The translations under genes were made by a program, and so were the position numbers. A DNA stretch of 64,000 bases from Fragilaria crotonensis (taxonomy: Eukaryota > Bacillariophyta > Fragilariophyceae > Fragilariales > Fragilariaceae), in contig JAKSYS010000259.1 of assembly GCA_022925895.1 (NCBI GenBank), positions 1 through 64,000 on the forward strand, read 5' to 3'. Below the pieces are notes generated by a model. The model was not told the origin of the DNA. It saw only the letters and a program-made list of their open reading frames with translations, and made no database searches. Of this stretch, positions 46,438-56,860 are shown in pieces (position 1 is the stretch's first letter; each line of letters starts with the position of its first letter).

Positions 46438-49400
46438 GGAATAGTAGGATCGAGTAGAACAAAAGGAGTACTGTTAGTTGTTTAGCCGTTTGTCCACACT
46501 CGTACTCGACGAGTACATCACAGTACCGAGGAATGTCGTCCGACTGTGGTTACCCATTCAACACGTAAACCTAGTACAAAAACAGTATCATTAACCATGT
46601 CAAGAACATTCATGCAAAACAGCCAATAATGATGCCCTCCAAGTTGATACACATCTACTGGTTTTTTCTCTTTGATTAAGATTCTTGCTAGTAGCAAGAA
46701 TTGTGAAGTGAGCAACTACGCCGGAGACATGGGCGCTAACCAAATGTTTTGTAGTGAGTGAAGGGATGTGCGCATGAATGCATGCAGATTCCTGCATAGG
46801 AGCAAAAAACAGCTAGCAATGTGAGGACAGCAGCACTGCACAACTCTGGTTCTCAAGTTCTTCATTTCCTTGTCATGGCAAATTCTCCAGCCAGCTAGCT
46901 TTAGGCACTTCTTGCTTGAAGTCTACAGTTATGATGAATGAGTGACAACTCCTTGAAACCAACAATGAAGGCATACATGACAACAGAAGAAGGCTCCAGC
47001 AACTGACGGCAAGATACTGAATTTCTTGGAGTCATGATCCTGCGCCCAAAGCTTGAGTCCAGGAAGGTCACATTAATCATTGAGATTGATAACGTCGCTG
47101 TCTAGCTAATCACAGTCCTTCTTCTCCTTTCTTTGGGACAACAGGTACGAATCAAATGTGCCGGTTCACAGCCTTCTGAGTATCCGCCAGGCATGACCAA
47201 ATTACAGGTTTGCTAGAGGCTGGTTAGCTAATGATTTTGTCTAGGAGGAGGCCTTCAACAATCATCGAGCATTCACATTGTTCCAGCCATCGGAAATAAA
47301 ATGATTAGTTGATCAATTGATCTCCCATTGGTAAGCAGGGAAAGGCGGCCATTCCATAAACCATAGACTTCCAATGTATACTTGATCCATGGAAAGGAGG
47401 CGAGACAATGGTTGTGAATCAAAATTCAGCATTCAGTAGGAGCGGCATCAATGATGATGCTCAAGAAGTTGACAAAGACTGCAAATGCGAATCATCAGCA
47501 TGCTGGCCTGCAGCAGCAGCAAACAGAGTGGCATCAGAAAGTCCTCTGTTTGAACCCGAAAAAGTTGTGCGGCAATTCTCAGGAGTTGAAAATGCCATGG
47601 ATCCACACCAACACTAGGATTGTCTGTGCCGACTCTTCCTTTGCCTCCTGTTGCTGCAGCAACGCTTCTCTTGAAAAGCAATTGTATGAGTTTCAGAGGC
47701 GTCATGAAGATTGCAACTCAAACCTTTCCCATCATGTATCTGGCTTCAGTTGAGCTCAATCACCATGGTGACCACGTCAAGCAACTACTGGGTGGCAAAC
47801 TGCTAATCCATCCATGCTTGAATTTGTATGGATGGATTGTCAGAGGCAATACTTCCTGCCACAGCATTCTTATGTGAAGCAGGTAATCTATACCTACAAG
47901 CACTAGCACTACTAAGAACGGCAAGTACATGTCCCCAACAACACAGATTCTATGAATATTGAGTTCCATGTCCCACAACCGAAGGCAGCAGAGTTCTAGC
48001 TACTTAAGTGCATGTGGAATGATTGAAAGGAAGCACAGCAATCGGGCACGACAAGACACACTGGGGCTGGCAGGCAAACGTGAGACTCCTCACGACGACT
48101 CTGTATTCCGAGTCAACATGGCAATTTTGCCACCATGACTTGTCAATACATGGCTTGCAACCAGCATACAGTCAATTAACTCAGACACAGAAGAGCCAAA
48201 AGATAATTAAGATCATACTTGATGAAGTACGGAATGACAATGGGTTCAATTTGGTGAATGTTCATCGTAGTAGGCAGAATCCGGAGCCTCCCAGAAGGAG
48301 CGAGCCCAACCCTACTATTGAGCAAGCCGGTCGTGGTGATCTGAGGGTGGACTGCTATGCACACCTCCACCCTACCAAAAAGTGGAAAGGTGGTGTGGAA
48401 GTGCTATGTTCCCTTCAGGGGCATTGCAAGGGTCTGCAAGAGTTGTCTCTCCACATTTGTGCGTTTTCTATGCATGCTGGATGAAAATCAAACCAAGAAG
48501 GACACATGCTGGGTGTGCTACAACAAGAAAGGAAAAGCGTGATATCCTGTTCACATAACTGAGCACCACAGTGTCTCAGGAATAGATTGCAATGTTAACA
48601 TTACTAGAATATGACTGGTTGTTTGAAAGGTACGACTGGTAACAAAGCATCACTATGGTGCGTCACGTTAACGTTCAGCTAAATCATATTTCAGTGCAGC
48701 ATTGCATGCTTATTACATTGTGTTGTCAATGAAGACATGGAAAACAAGGACATGAAACTTCTTGTATCTGTGAACTTGCCTAAAACATCTTGTGAACTTG
48801 GATTGCCAAGGCTGCAAAAGAAAAGTTCCACCAACTTAAAAATCTAGTTGAATCATGATTTAATGGATTATGAATTATGAACATTTGGAAACGTCGAACC
48901 TTGGATCGGCACCACCGATCAGTAACGAATGTCGTAGTAAAGAATGTCCGATCCTGCATTCTCCTCCTACCGGTAGTTTTTTTCTGAGGTTTTGTGATAC
49001 GATACGCCATTCAACATTCAAAAGCATGTCTCAGGAAAGTATTGCTTTTAATCGTTGTTTGCTTCGCCGTCAAGGTCACCTGTAATGACGGAAAGGTTGA
49101 GGTAGACAATACGGAAGAATCCTATCCGAACCCTAACAAAATGACCCCCTTGGTAAAGGTCATTCTTCCCTCATGCTAGGTATTTATACGCCAAGAAGTC
49201 GTATACATCGATGTCGTATGTCCTACAGTTTCTGTTATAGAGCTCGAAAGATGCCGGTAGTATTTATTTACCTGACGCACGCTCAGAGAGCTGCGAGAAC
49301 TGAAACTCCGCACGTCCACGTAGGCACAGAATAAACAAGAATCTTTATATCGGAATCGTGCTCAACAGCCCCTTTATGATTAATTTGCAGCGATCTTTTT

Positions 49401-50094
49401 GGGGCTCTATGTGAACTCTCAAGTTCCTCAACACTAAGAGACCCGAACTCGATACTACCTGGTATGTACCCTGGAAACGATACCCTCGTATTCTACTCGG
49501 AATCTTGGTCTACTCTGTATTCCACAGTATGCATACTCCGATTACTTGATATTCCTCCAGGTCTATATAATCTGCAGTACTTGTGCCTTTTTCGTGTGCA
49601 CATAAAGTCATCGTCAGCATAACCATGGAATTTTGTATTTTTCCGGTGTCTGACGACTGCAAAGACCATCAACTCTGCATCATTCTACACTACAAGTACA
49701 TACTATCATCAAATACGACAAATATACCCAGTTTATACTCCGAGTATCATACAATAGTGCTTATATGGAAAAGGTGCTCCTGAAGACCGAGATAGCGTCA
49801 ACAGTCAACACGCCTACGTTCTGACTCGAATCGGGTCTGCTTGTTCAGTCTAGACTCTAGCTAGACCATCCAGTTCAGTCATTTTCAGCTGAAGGGTTCA
49901 GTACAAGAACCTGCTACCTGCACCCTGCATCACTGGTGGAATAATCATACCACGCACTGCGCCATCGTTAACATTGAAGCACAGCCACGAGCACAACCTG
50001 GATCGCAAACCAATTGAACTCCGACCTCCGACTATTATCTGTCACCGAGTGTTTCCTTCGGTCCTTCGGGCACACACCATTTGGCATTGCGAAC
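46438..50094. other. Long gene-poor stretch
   Basis: About 3.6 kb with only short open frames. Base texture changes to CA/TG-rich ordinary sequence between 46800 and 48800, unlike the GTAC-rich spacers. That may mean a decayed mobile element. A short Cys-bearing frame at 48357-48542 (ending DTCWVCYNKKGKA) is faintly like a transposase zinc tail, but too little remains to call. Confidence 0.4.
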
Positions 50095-51021
50095 ATGGCT
50101 CACATTGGACACTTCCAGCACATCGAAGGCGATGAACACAGTCGAAGCATGGCATGTTTAGCACCACCTATTCTCTTGCGACACAAGGATGGATACATGG
50201 AACAGGTTATGATCTGCACACTGTGTCAAGAGTTGCCGTTGGACCCCGTCGTGACTCCGTGCAATCACATGTTTTGTCGCGATTGCATCTTTGAGGCTCT
50301 TCATCATCGATCCGAATGTCCCAACGATCGGCAGCGCTTGACGGCTGGCACGTTGAAGCCAATTGACGGGATCGCCCGTCGTGTGTGGGAACAGATTGGT
50401 GTCAGTTGTCCCACACCCTCGTGTGGATGGACCGGGACGGTTGGGAACTACAAGAATCATGCCATGCGATGTCAACAGACTAATGGCGATGGAACAACGA
50501 TTGCAGAATATGAACAGAAACTTGAAGATTTGAAACACATGCATCACTGCGAGATTAAGGAACTCGAGTCTAGTTACGAGGCGGAAATGGAGGCACTCCA
50601 CACCACCCATGCTCGAGAAATGGAGGAGGCTCTTGCCAAGCAACTGAAGAAATTTGAACAAATTGCTCAAATATATAATAATCAACGGCTTCCCATGATG
50701 AGAGCGAAAGCAAAAGCGAAAGGGAAGGAAGAGGCACTGGCAGAACACGACCCGAATTACGAGTACGATCGGACTCGGGTAGTGGAGCTGACGCAGCTCA
50801 TCTGTCGGAACTTGGAAAGCCCGCCAGAATCTATAGACCGAAATCGCATCTATTCCTGCGTCAAGAAATGTTCTGACGATGTAAAGGCAAATTGGGCGGA
50901 CAATCCAGAGAATCTCAGATTGCATGTCCGAATGCTATTGAACGTTTGCAGAGCCTCCACATGGTTCACAGAACGCCAACAAGCACAGATTGAACAATGG
51001 TGTATTGATAGAGGGTGGTGA
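50095..51021 (+). CDS. RING/TRAF-type zinc-finger E3 ubiquitin ligase, NRDP1-like
   Basis: 308 residues from ATG 50095. RING: CTLCQELPLDPVVTPCNHMF then CRDC and ECPNDRQR, ligands C41, C44, C56, H58, C61, C64, C75 and D78. The last ligand is Asp instead of Cys, as in NRDP1/RNF41, whose RING also ends CPxDR. A TRAF-type finger follows: VSCPTPSCGWTGTVGNYKNH with AMRC. Then comes a coiled coil (YEQKLEDLKHMHHCEIKELE onward), as in TRAF and NRDP1 proteins, and a short C-terminal region of unknown type. Likely transfers ubiquitin to an unidentified target. Upstream frame opens only with TTG, so the ATG was preferred. Confidence 0.85.
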   Translation: MAHIGHFQHIEGDEHSRSMACLAPPILLRHKDGYMEQVMICTLCQELPLDPVVTPCNHMFCRDCIFEALHHRSECPNDRQRLTAGTLKPIDGIARRVWEQIGVSCPTPSCGWTGTVGNYKNHAMRCQQTNGDGTTIAEYEQKLEDLKHMHHCEIKELESSYEAEMEALHTTHAREMEEALAKQLKKFEQIAQIYNNQRLPMMRAKAKAKGKEEALAEHDPNYEYDRTRVVELTQLICRNLESPPESIDRNRIYSCVKKCSDDVKANWADNPENLRLHVRMLLNVCRASTWFTERQQAQIEQWCIDRGW

Positions 51022-51780
51022 GGTGGTAATTTGTCGAAAGGGGTGGAAATATCAATTATTGGTGGCATTCGAAGTTCTAGCGATCTTCTTACACTGTCAA
51101 CTGAACCGCGTCGAGCGCACAACAACAACAATTTTGACCTGTCATTTCTCTTGTCAGCTACAACTATGGTTTTGCTGTGAACATTCACGTCGGCCTTGGA
51201 GGTATGCCTTGATAATGATGGGTTGTTTGAAAAGTTGCTTCTGCACGACGATACGAACCTGAGGAAACCTCGGGTGATTCTTCCTATGGTTGATTTATTT
51301 AAGACGACTTCTTTCGACTTGATTTCACTTTTCGTCCTTCGCTTAGTCTACCTTCTTATGCACAGGAGTTGCATCTCCCTTTTACCATCAAAAATCGCCA
51401 CGCAGTGGAGGGATATTCAACCATCCATCGTCGACACTTACATTTCTACAACATTTTTTAACAATGACAACATAATAGAGCCGACGCCGCATAGTGTCAT
51501 CGATGCTTGCCTTTTTGAAGACAAATTGGAACGGCATTCTGGAATCCACTTCGTCACGGCCATTTCCGAAAGGCAAATATCGTCAGCACCTCTCTAGCAA
51601 ATCATAACTTGACCATCGTCTCCAAGGCTCAACCCTGGGTGTCATTTCCATACAACTTTATTGACACTTTCAGCGAATGTTCAAACATTTTCCTTGGCCG
51701 GGAGGCCACAATGATGAACATCAGCGGGAGGGAATGGCATCGTCAATGACTCACGCTGCTCATTCGAATTCAACTTTTTG
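51022..51780. other. Intergenic spacer
   Basis: Lies between the RING gene and the TilS stop, which face each other. An open frame at 51196-51597 on the plus strand has no ATG at its head and no known domain, so it was not called. Confidence 0.4.
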
Positions 51781-53551
51781 TCACATGGTCGGCAACGATA
51801 GGGTGATGCCAACCCTGCCATGCTGAAATGCAGCGTCAACTTCCCACCTGTCATTGACGTGGACAGCGACCAATGTGTCTCCTTGTAGAATAACAGGGAC
51901 GTCATCACGAAGATGTAATGGAACCTTTCGGCCTCGAAGGAAATCCTTCAACTTGATTGGGCTGCTCTTCCAGGAAGGGGTGAAGGGAGCGTTCTTTACT
52001 TCGCCAGAGGCAGCGATGGTGAATGCCGCCTCGGCGGATAACTCGTTGTCCAATCGGATATCTAAAGTCCTTTCGTCTTCACTTGCGTCATGGTCATTTG
52101 CAACTGACCACTCGATCCGTTGCCTGATTGTTGCAGCTCCAGATAACATTGGGATATCGCCATCGCGGAGAAGACGAAGACTGGCACCAGTTCGTGCTAT
52201 ACTCCACCCCTCCCCGATTTGGAGCGTCCACTGAAGACTTCGAGGAAACATATCTAGCTGGTTACAGATTCGTTGAAGTTGGTCATTCGATATGATCAGT
52301 CCTTGCTGCCTTGACCACAAATGCATAGCGTCGCGGTGGACCAAGGAAAGAGGGCTTGATGGTGGCAAAAGAAAGTATGGGTTACTTCCATTTTCTTGAA
52401 GATACTGGCTGGCACGTTGTCTCAAGTCGTCACCAAGTTCTCTCGATTGGTGCGAAAGTCTATCGAGACGCTTCTCCAGCAATTCTTGCGATCCCACAAT
52501 CTCCGCCAACAGTGGGATCAGTTCATTGCGGACACGATTGCGCTTGTATTTCGAGGAGGCATTCGTCGCATCCTCACGCCATGTGAGATTACGAGTTGTC
52601 AAAATTCCATAATGTCTTGTTTGGAAACAGTGAGCATCGGACGTGCCCAAACGGCACGGGGCATGTCACTGGGTTCTGACACTAGGTCCATGCCCACCAA
52701 ATTGGTAATGTGCACTCCGCGCAGTACCTTGAGGAGTAATGTTTCCGTCGAATCGTCACGATGGTGTGCCGTCATTAAATTCCTCGTTCTCGATCCGACG
52801 TGAGTGTTTGCAGCAATAGACGGTACATGGTGGTCCGTCTCCATGTCCGAGCTGCATCTTGGGAAAAGCCTTGTTCTGGTGATGAGACATTGTCCCAAAA
52901 GTAGGTATGGAGTGGTATCTGCAGGTCTCGGCAAAGTTGTTCAACGAATTCACGATCGCCATCGCTCTCGGAACCACGCTGGTTGTGATCAAAATGAACA
53001 GCGTGAATACTCAAATTTGGCAAGTTGAGCTGATGGAGAGCATACAAGAGTCCAACCGAGTCACACCCACCACTGACACCCACAATCGTTACAATCTTTT
53101 CCGAACAGGAATCCATGAAGTGCGGGAAAACATTCTCGGCCAGTACATTGAAGATTGCGTCCACAACGACATTACTAGTAGGACTAGTGGAACCATCAAT
53201 AGAGACTGATTCCGATTCACTATTGTCATGGCTTTCATGTTGATACAAATCAGTCCTCAATTTCCGAGTCGCACTGACAGCGCTGGTTGTTCGTGTCGAT
53301 TCAAGATTCGAAAAGGCACGTACTCGACCACCACGTCCACCATTCGGCAGGTGATACACTTCCAACATGGGTCGCTTCGAACGATACAGATTAAAGGTGG
53401 TTGTCGTTTTCTGATGCCGAACGAAGCAGCACGATCTTGAATGCTGTGTGATAACAGCGATCTTGTTGTTCGGGAAGGAACTGATAGTCCGACTCCGCAC
53501 GAGCGCAAGACTCATGATGAAATAGATGCGCACTCGAGGAAAACGGATCAT
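51781..53551 (-). CDS. tilS: tRNA(Ile)-lysidine synthase, organelle-targeted (two apparent one-base losses)
   Basis: TilS attaches lysine to C34 of the CAU-anticodon isoleucine tRNA so that it reads AUA; eukaryotes keep it only for organelles. Seen: the PP-loop VGVSGGCDSVGLLYALHQL (ATP binding), IHAVHFDHNQRGSESDGD, LMTAHHRDDSTETLLLKVLR, then RPMLTVSKQDIMEF and WREDATNASSKYKRNRVR, all in family order. The N-terminus from ATG 53551 (or ATG 53515, MSLALVRSRTISSF) is basic and Ser-rich, fit for import. The frame moves at about 52776 and about 52610-52625. One base added at each gives 1773 bases, 591 whole codons, and the second falls in a T run. No motif is lost, so the gene is probably intact in the organism. 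Confidence 0.88.
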
Positions 53552-53904
53552 TCACAAACCTCCACGGCGCAATGGAATGGTGAATATTGAGATGAAGCCA
53601 GTGTGCTGAAGGGATCGAGCGGTGTAGGGCTTCAAGGGTCCATGGTCAGTTTCCAGTTAACAAATAGTTTTTTGCCTCATTTCCGTGCTGGCTACCGGAG
53701 TACTGTACTGAGTACTGAGGACATGGAGTACCAGTGGTACAGCTATGCATACGATGTAGTCTGTTCACGTGATTTGTACAAGTACCGGCTACCAGGTACG
53801 GAGTACTCGTACTGGAGTACCTGCAGCAAGTACTGTAGAAGTCCGCACACTCGCATACAGGTGTTGTCTGTTGCCACCGTTCTACCAAACGAATTTCATG
53901 AGGC
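53552..53904. other. GTAC-rich divergent spacer
   Basis: Between the divergent TilS and signal-peptide genes, so it probably holds both promoters. Dense in GTACTG/AGTACC words at 53695-53830. Confidence 0.5.
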
Positions 53905-54540
53905 ATGACGACGACGAGGATCCTTCTGCTGCCGCCGCTGCTGCTGGTAGTGTTACTCACTCCTTATTCTTGTCATGGCTGGGGCCTGCTCTCGCAGACA
54001 ATAGCGGCTGCCGTCGTTTCGAGCTTGTCGCTCGGCAATGGTATTGATCAGCAGCAATTGTTACAATCGTTGAAACCTCCAACAGAGGAGACTCCACAAA
54101 TTGTACTGCCATCCCGTAGTCAAGATTCCAACGACAAGAATACTGAATTGGTGCAACCTCTTGTACAAGGTTTGGTTTATCTCACGAGTCCCCAACAGTC
54201 GCGTCCAGTGGGGTCCGACTTTTTGATATTGGAAATTCGCAATGGCAATCATGAGGGTGACAAGGACAGCCACATAAATGTCGTCGTTGCAGGCGCCAAG
54301 ATTCCAGTCTCACGGATTAGATTCCCAATGCAATTCGCAATGTCAGAGAAAAATATATTGCCAGGACAGACAGTGGGAGAGAACGACCTTTTAGTTGACG
54401 CTAGGATTTGTCCTTCAGCAGCATCCTGTTCTGCCGACGAAGCGACATTCAAGGCAAGAGGGATTGCAAAAATGATTTCAAATCTTCCAGGAAGCGAAGG
54501 AAGATCTATGCGAGCGGCTGCATCGCTAGGGTTGCGATAA
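53905..54540 (+). CDS. Signal-peptide protein with a CcmI-like C-terminal segment
   Basis: 211 residues from ATG 53905. Opens with a strong signal peptide (ILLLPPLLLVVLLTPYSCHG). The central part, LVQGLVYLTSPQQSRPVGSD and HINVVVAGAKIPVSRIRFPM, then QFAMSEKNILPG and LLVDARICPSAAS, reminds me of the C-terminal beta domain of the cytochrome c maturation protein CcmI (small-molecule-like fold with 'arRP...P..f.l.d...' pattern). That match is weak. If right, the protein would sit in a lumen or periplasm-like space. No plastid SAF-type site is seen. Confidence 0.65.
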   Translation: MTTTRILLLPPLLLVVLLTPYSCHGWGLLSQTIAAAVVSSLSLGNGIDQQQLLQSLKPPTEETPQIVLPSRSQDSNDKNTELVQPLVQGLVYLTSPQQSRPVGSDFLILEIRNGNHEGDKDSHINVVVAGAKIPVSRIRFPMQFAMSEKNILPGQTVGENDLLVDARICPSAASCSADEATFKARGIAKMISNLPGSEGRSMRAAASLGLR

Positions 54541-54983
54541 AGAGAGCCTTTTTGAGGAGGCTTGTCTTGCCATGCTTCCCTACGATCGTTCAAAAAGGAA
54601 GCGTACCATCTGATTCGTAATATATGCACAAACATTCTCGCTAAACCTGTCGAATAATAAGCTCCAGTCACCCCTTCCCTAAGCACTGCGTATCAGATAC
54701 TGCAGGTTGCCGACTATTTCTAATCAAAAATCGTTATTTCACATCAGTGTACCCCTGTCCCCTTCGCCTCCCCAAGTTGCAGCAAAGCCATTCATCAACC
54801 TCGTGGTTCTACCGCAACGAGACATTGCGCTTTCCCGGCATGACCTGACGTGCCTAGTAGACCGCACCGCATCGTCGTCGTCAACAAAGTCAGTTCTTCG
54901 CATCCCTCCTTTTTCCCTTTGTCTTACCTAACAAAAAATTCCCCCAAATCGAAGCTTTCGACGAAGGTGTGCTCATTGCCTTG
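54541..54983. other. Intergenic spacer between convergent genes
   Basis: No gene recognised; contains T/C-rich stretches typical of 3' regions. Confidence 0.45.
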
Positions 54984-56765
54984 TCATGCTTCGGTTTTGT
55001 TCTTATGCGATAGATCCTGCAGTTCTATTGCGTCCCCGAAGAACAGTGCCTGTTGTTTCTGCTCCTTTTCTCGAGGATGATTCCCTTGGAAATGACGTTT
55101 CGGATCCTGAAAGCGCGGTTTGGGCTCCTCTTTGTCCGTAAGCCCCTGAATGCCACGTCGGACAAATGTGGATGCTGCCAACGGAGCGTCAAACATCGCG
55201 ACATCCATGCCTCGATGCATTTCTCGTAACTCACACTGATCAGGATTTTGCGGTTCAGATTGTGAGCGCTTTCCCTGTTCCTCTAAACTAATTGTTGATC
55301 CTTTACAGTGCCCGTTCTGCTGCTCCCGAAGCATGCTCGCCTCCTGCAATTGTGATTTTTGGGTACAGAAAGTCTGTTGCTGCTCCAGGGCTGCCGCAGC
55401 CGCTTTCATGATCATTTCGTCCCGCTCAGTTTCCATGTCCTTAATTTTCTGCATGCCAGCTCGGACAAAGGTGACTGCTTCGGACTGAGCCTCAACTATC
55501 GCAGCATCCATGGCTCGGTGCACCTGTCGCAACTCATATTGATAATGGTCGTGCAGTTCCGATTGTGAACGCTTTCCCTGCTCCTCCAATTCAATCATTG
55601 ATGCATCCCATTGAATCTTCTGCTGCTCCCAATACTCAGTGATCTCCCGCAATTTTGATTCATGAGCGCTCATTTTCGCCTCGAACTCTGCTTTCTGTTG
55701 AGACACAGCTACTTCTATAGATTGGTGGATCATATGGTCCCGTTCGGTCTCAAGTTTTGGATCCATGAGAATTTGTTGTTGTTCCAAACGCGAATTTGCT
55801 TCCTTCAAAAGTAACTCCTGAGAATTGATTATCTCGTCGAATTCCATCTTTTGCTGCTCCAGAGCTGTCGTCACCGCTTGCGTGATCATTTCATCTCGCT
55901 CGGTCTCCATGTCCTTGAGCTTCTGCTTACCAGTACGAACGAAGGTGGTTGCTTCGGACTGAGCCTCAACTATCGCAGCATCCATGGCTCGGTGCACTTG
56001 TCGCAACTCATACTGATAATGGTCGTGCAGTTCCGATTGTGAACGCTCTCCCTGCTCCGCCAATTGAATCATTGATGCATCCCATTGAATCTTCTGCTGC
56101 TCCCAATACTCAGTTACCTCCTGCAATTTTGATTCATGAGCGCTTATAATCGCCTCGAACTCTACTTTCTGCTGTTTCAAAGCTACCTCTACAGCTTGGC
56201 GGATTATTTGGTCCAGGTCGGTCCCAACATCACCAAGTATCGGATCCCTTGTTCCGGGAACAGACTGCGTACCACGTTTCGCTTCGAGATCCATGAGAAT
56301 TTGTTGTTGCTCCAAACGCGAATTTGCTTCCTTCAAGAGTAACTCCTGAGAATTGATTATCGCGTCGAATTCCATCTTTTGCTGCTCCAAAGCTGTCGTC
56401 ACCGCTTGCTTGATCATTTTATCTCGTTCGGTCTCCATGTCCTTGAGCTTCTGTATGCCAGTTCGGATAAAGGTGGCTGCTTGCGACCGAGCCTCAACTA
56501 TCGCAGCATCCATGGCTCGGTGCACTTGTCGCAACTCAAACTGATAATGGTCATGCAGTTCCGACTGTGAACGCTCTCCCTGTTCCTCCAATTGAAAGAT
56601 TGTTGCATCCCATTGCATCATCTGCTGCTCCCAATACTCAGTTGCCTCCCGTAACTGCAATGTCTGAGCGTTGATGATCTCTTCGAATTGATTCTTTTGT
56701 AGTGCCAGGGCTGTTTCAACAAGATTATTTGATCCTCCTTTTGGCACATGAAAGCATCTTTGCAT
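54984..56765 (-). CDS. Coiled-coil protein with about three 160-residue repeats
   Basis: 593 residues from ATG 56765, almost all charged heptad-like helix. Three long repeats hold EYWEQQKIQWDASM, GERSQSELHDHYQYELRQVH, RAMDAAIVEA, KDMETERDEMI and INSQELLLKEANSRLEQQQI. DNA copies are very alike (for instance the CATCCATGGCTCGGTGCAC word near 55508, 55980 and 56510), so the array grew recently. No motor, kinase or membrane domain is visible. It may be the downstream part of the coiled-coil gene at 56861-58984: a CTACAG acceptor lies at about 56775, but the matching donor (AG|GTCCGG, after ENINR) is weak. Function unknown; structural role possible. Confidence 0.7.
   Translation of the reverse strand: MQRCFHVPKGGSNNLVETALALQKNQFEEIINAQTLQLREATEYWEQQMMQWDATIFQLEEQGERSQSELHDHYQFELRQVHRAMDAAIVEARSQAATFIRTGIQKLKDMETERDKMIKQAVTTALEQQKMEFDAIINSQELLLKEANSRLEQQQILMDLEAKRGTQSVPGTRDPILGDVGTDLDQIIRQAVEVALKQQKVEFEAIISAHESKLQEVTEYWEQQKIQWDASMIQLAEQGERSQSELHDHYQYELRQVHRAMDAAIVEAQSEATTFVRTGKQKLKDMETERDEMITQAVTTALEQQKMEFDEIINSQELLLKEANSRLEQQQILMDPKLETERDHMIHQSIEVAVSQQKAEFEAKMSAHESKLREITEYWEQQKIQWDASMIELEEQGKRSQSELHDHYQYELRQVHRAMDAAIVEAQSEAVTFVRAGMQKIKDMETERDEMIMKAAAAALEQQQTFCTQKSQLQEASMLREQQNGHCKGSTISLEEQGKRSQSEPQNPDQCELREMHRGMDVAMFDAPLAASTFVRRGIQGLTDKEEPKPRFQDPKRHFQGNHPREKEQKQQALFFGDAIELQDLSHKNKTEA
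55310..56700 (-). repeat. Three near-identical coding repeats of about 475-530 bases
   Basis: Shared DNA words recur at 475-530-base spacing, for example GCAGCATCCATGGCTCGGTG. Differences are few, and one unit carries an extra segment (about 56215-56290). Confidence 0.75.
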
Positions 56766-56860
56766 TGCGTAGTACCTGTAGTAACCGTAGAGTCAGGGTA
56801 ACCATCTCCTTCTTCAAGCTGTTTGTGAGGCTCCTGTTGCGTACGACATTCGGTGGCCCC

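Noticed and set aside
48023-48542. Open frames ending in a Cys motif (TCWVCYNKKGKA) that recalls the zinc tail of piggyBac-type transposases
   Set aside because: No DDE core or inverted ends found nearby; too short to support a family call.
51196-51597. 133-codon open frame on the plus strand
   Set aside because: Opens with TTG, lacks a domain, and lies in the gap between two converging genes.
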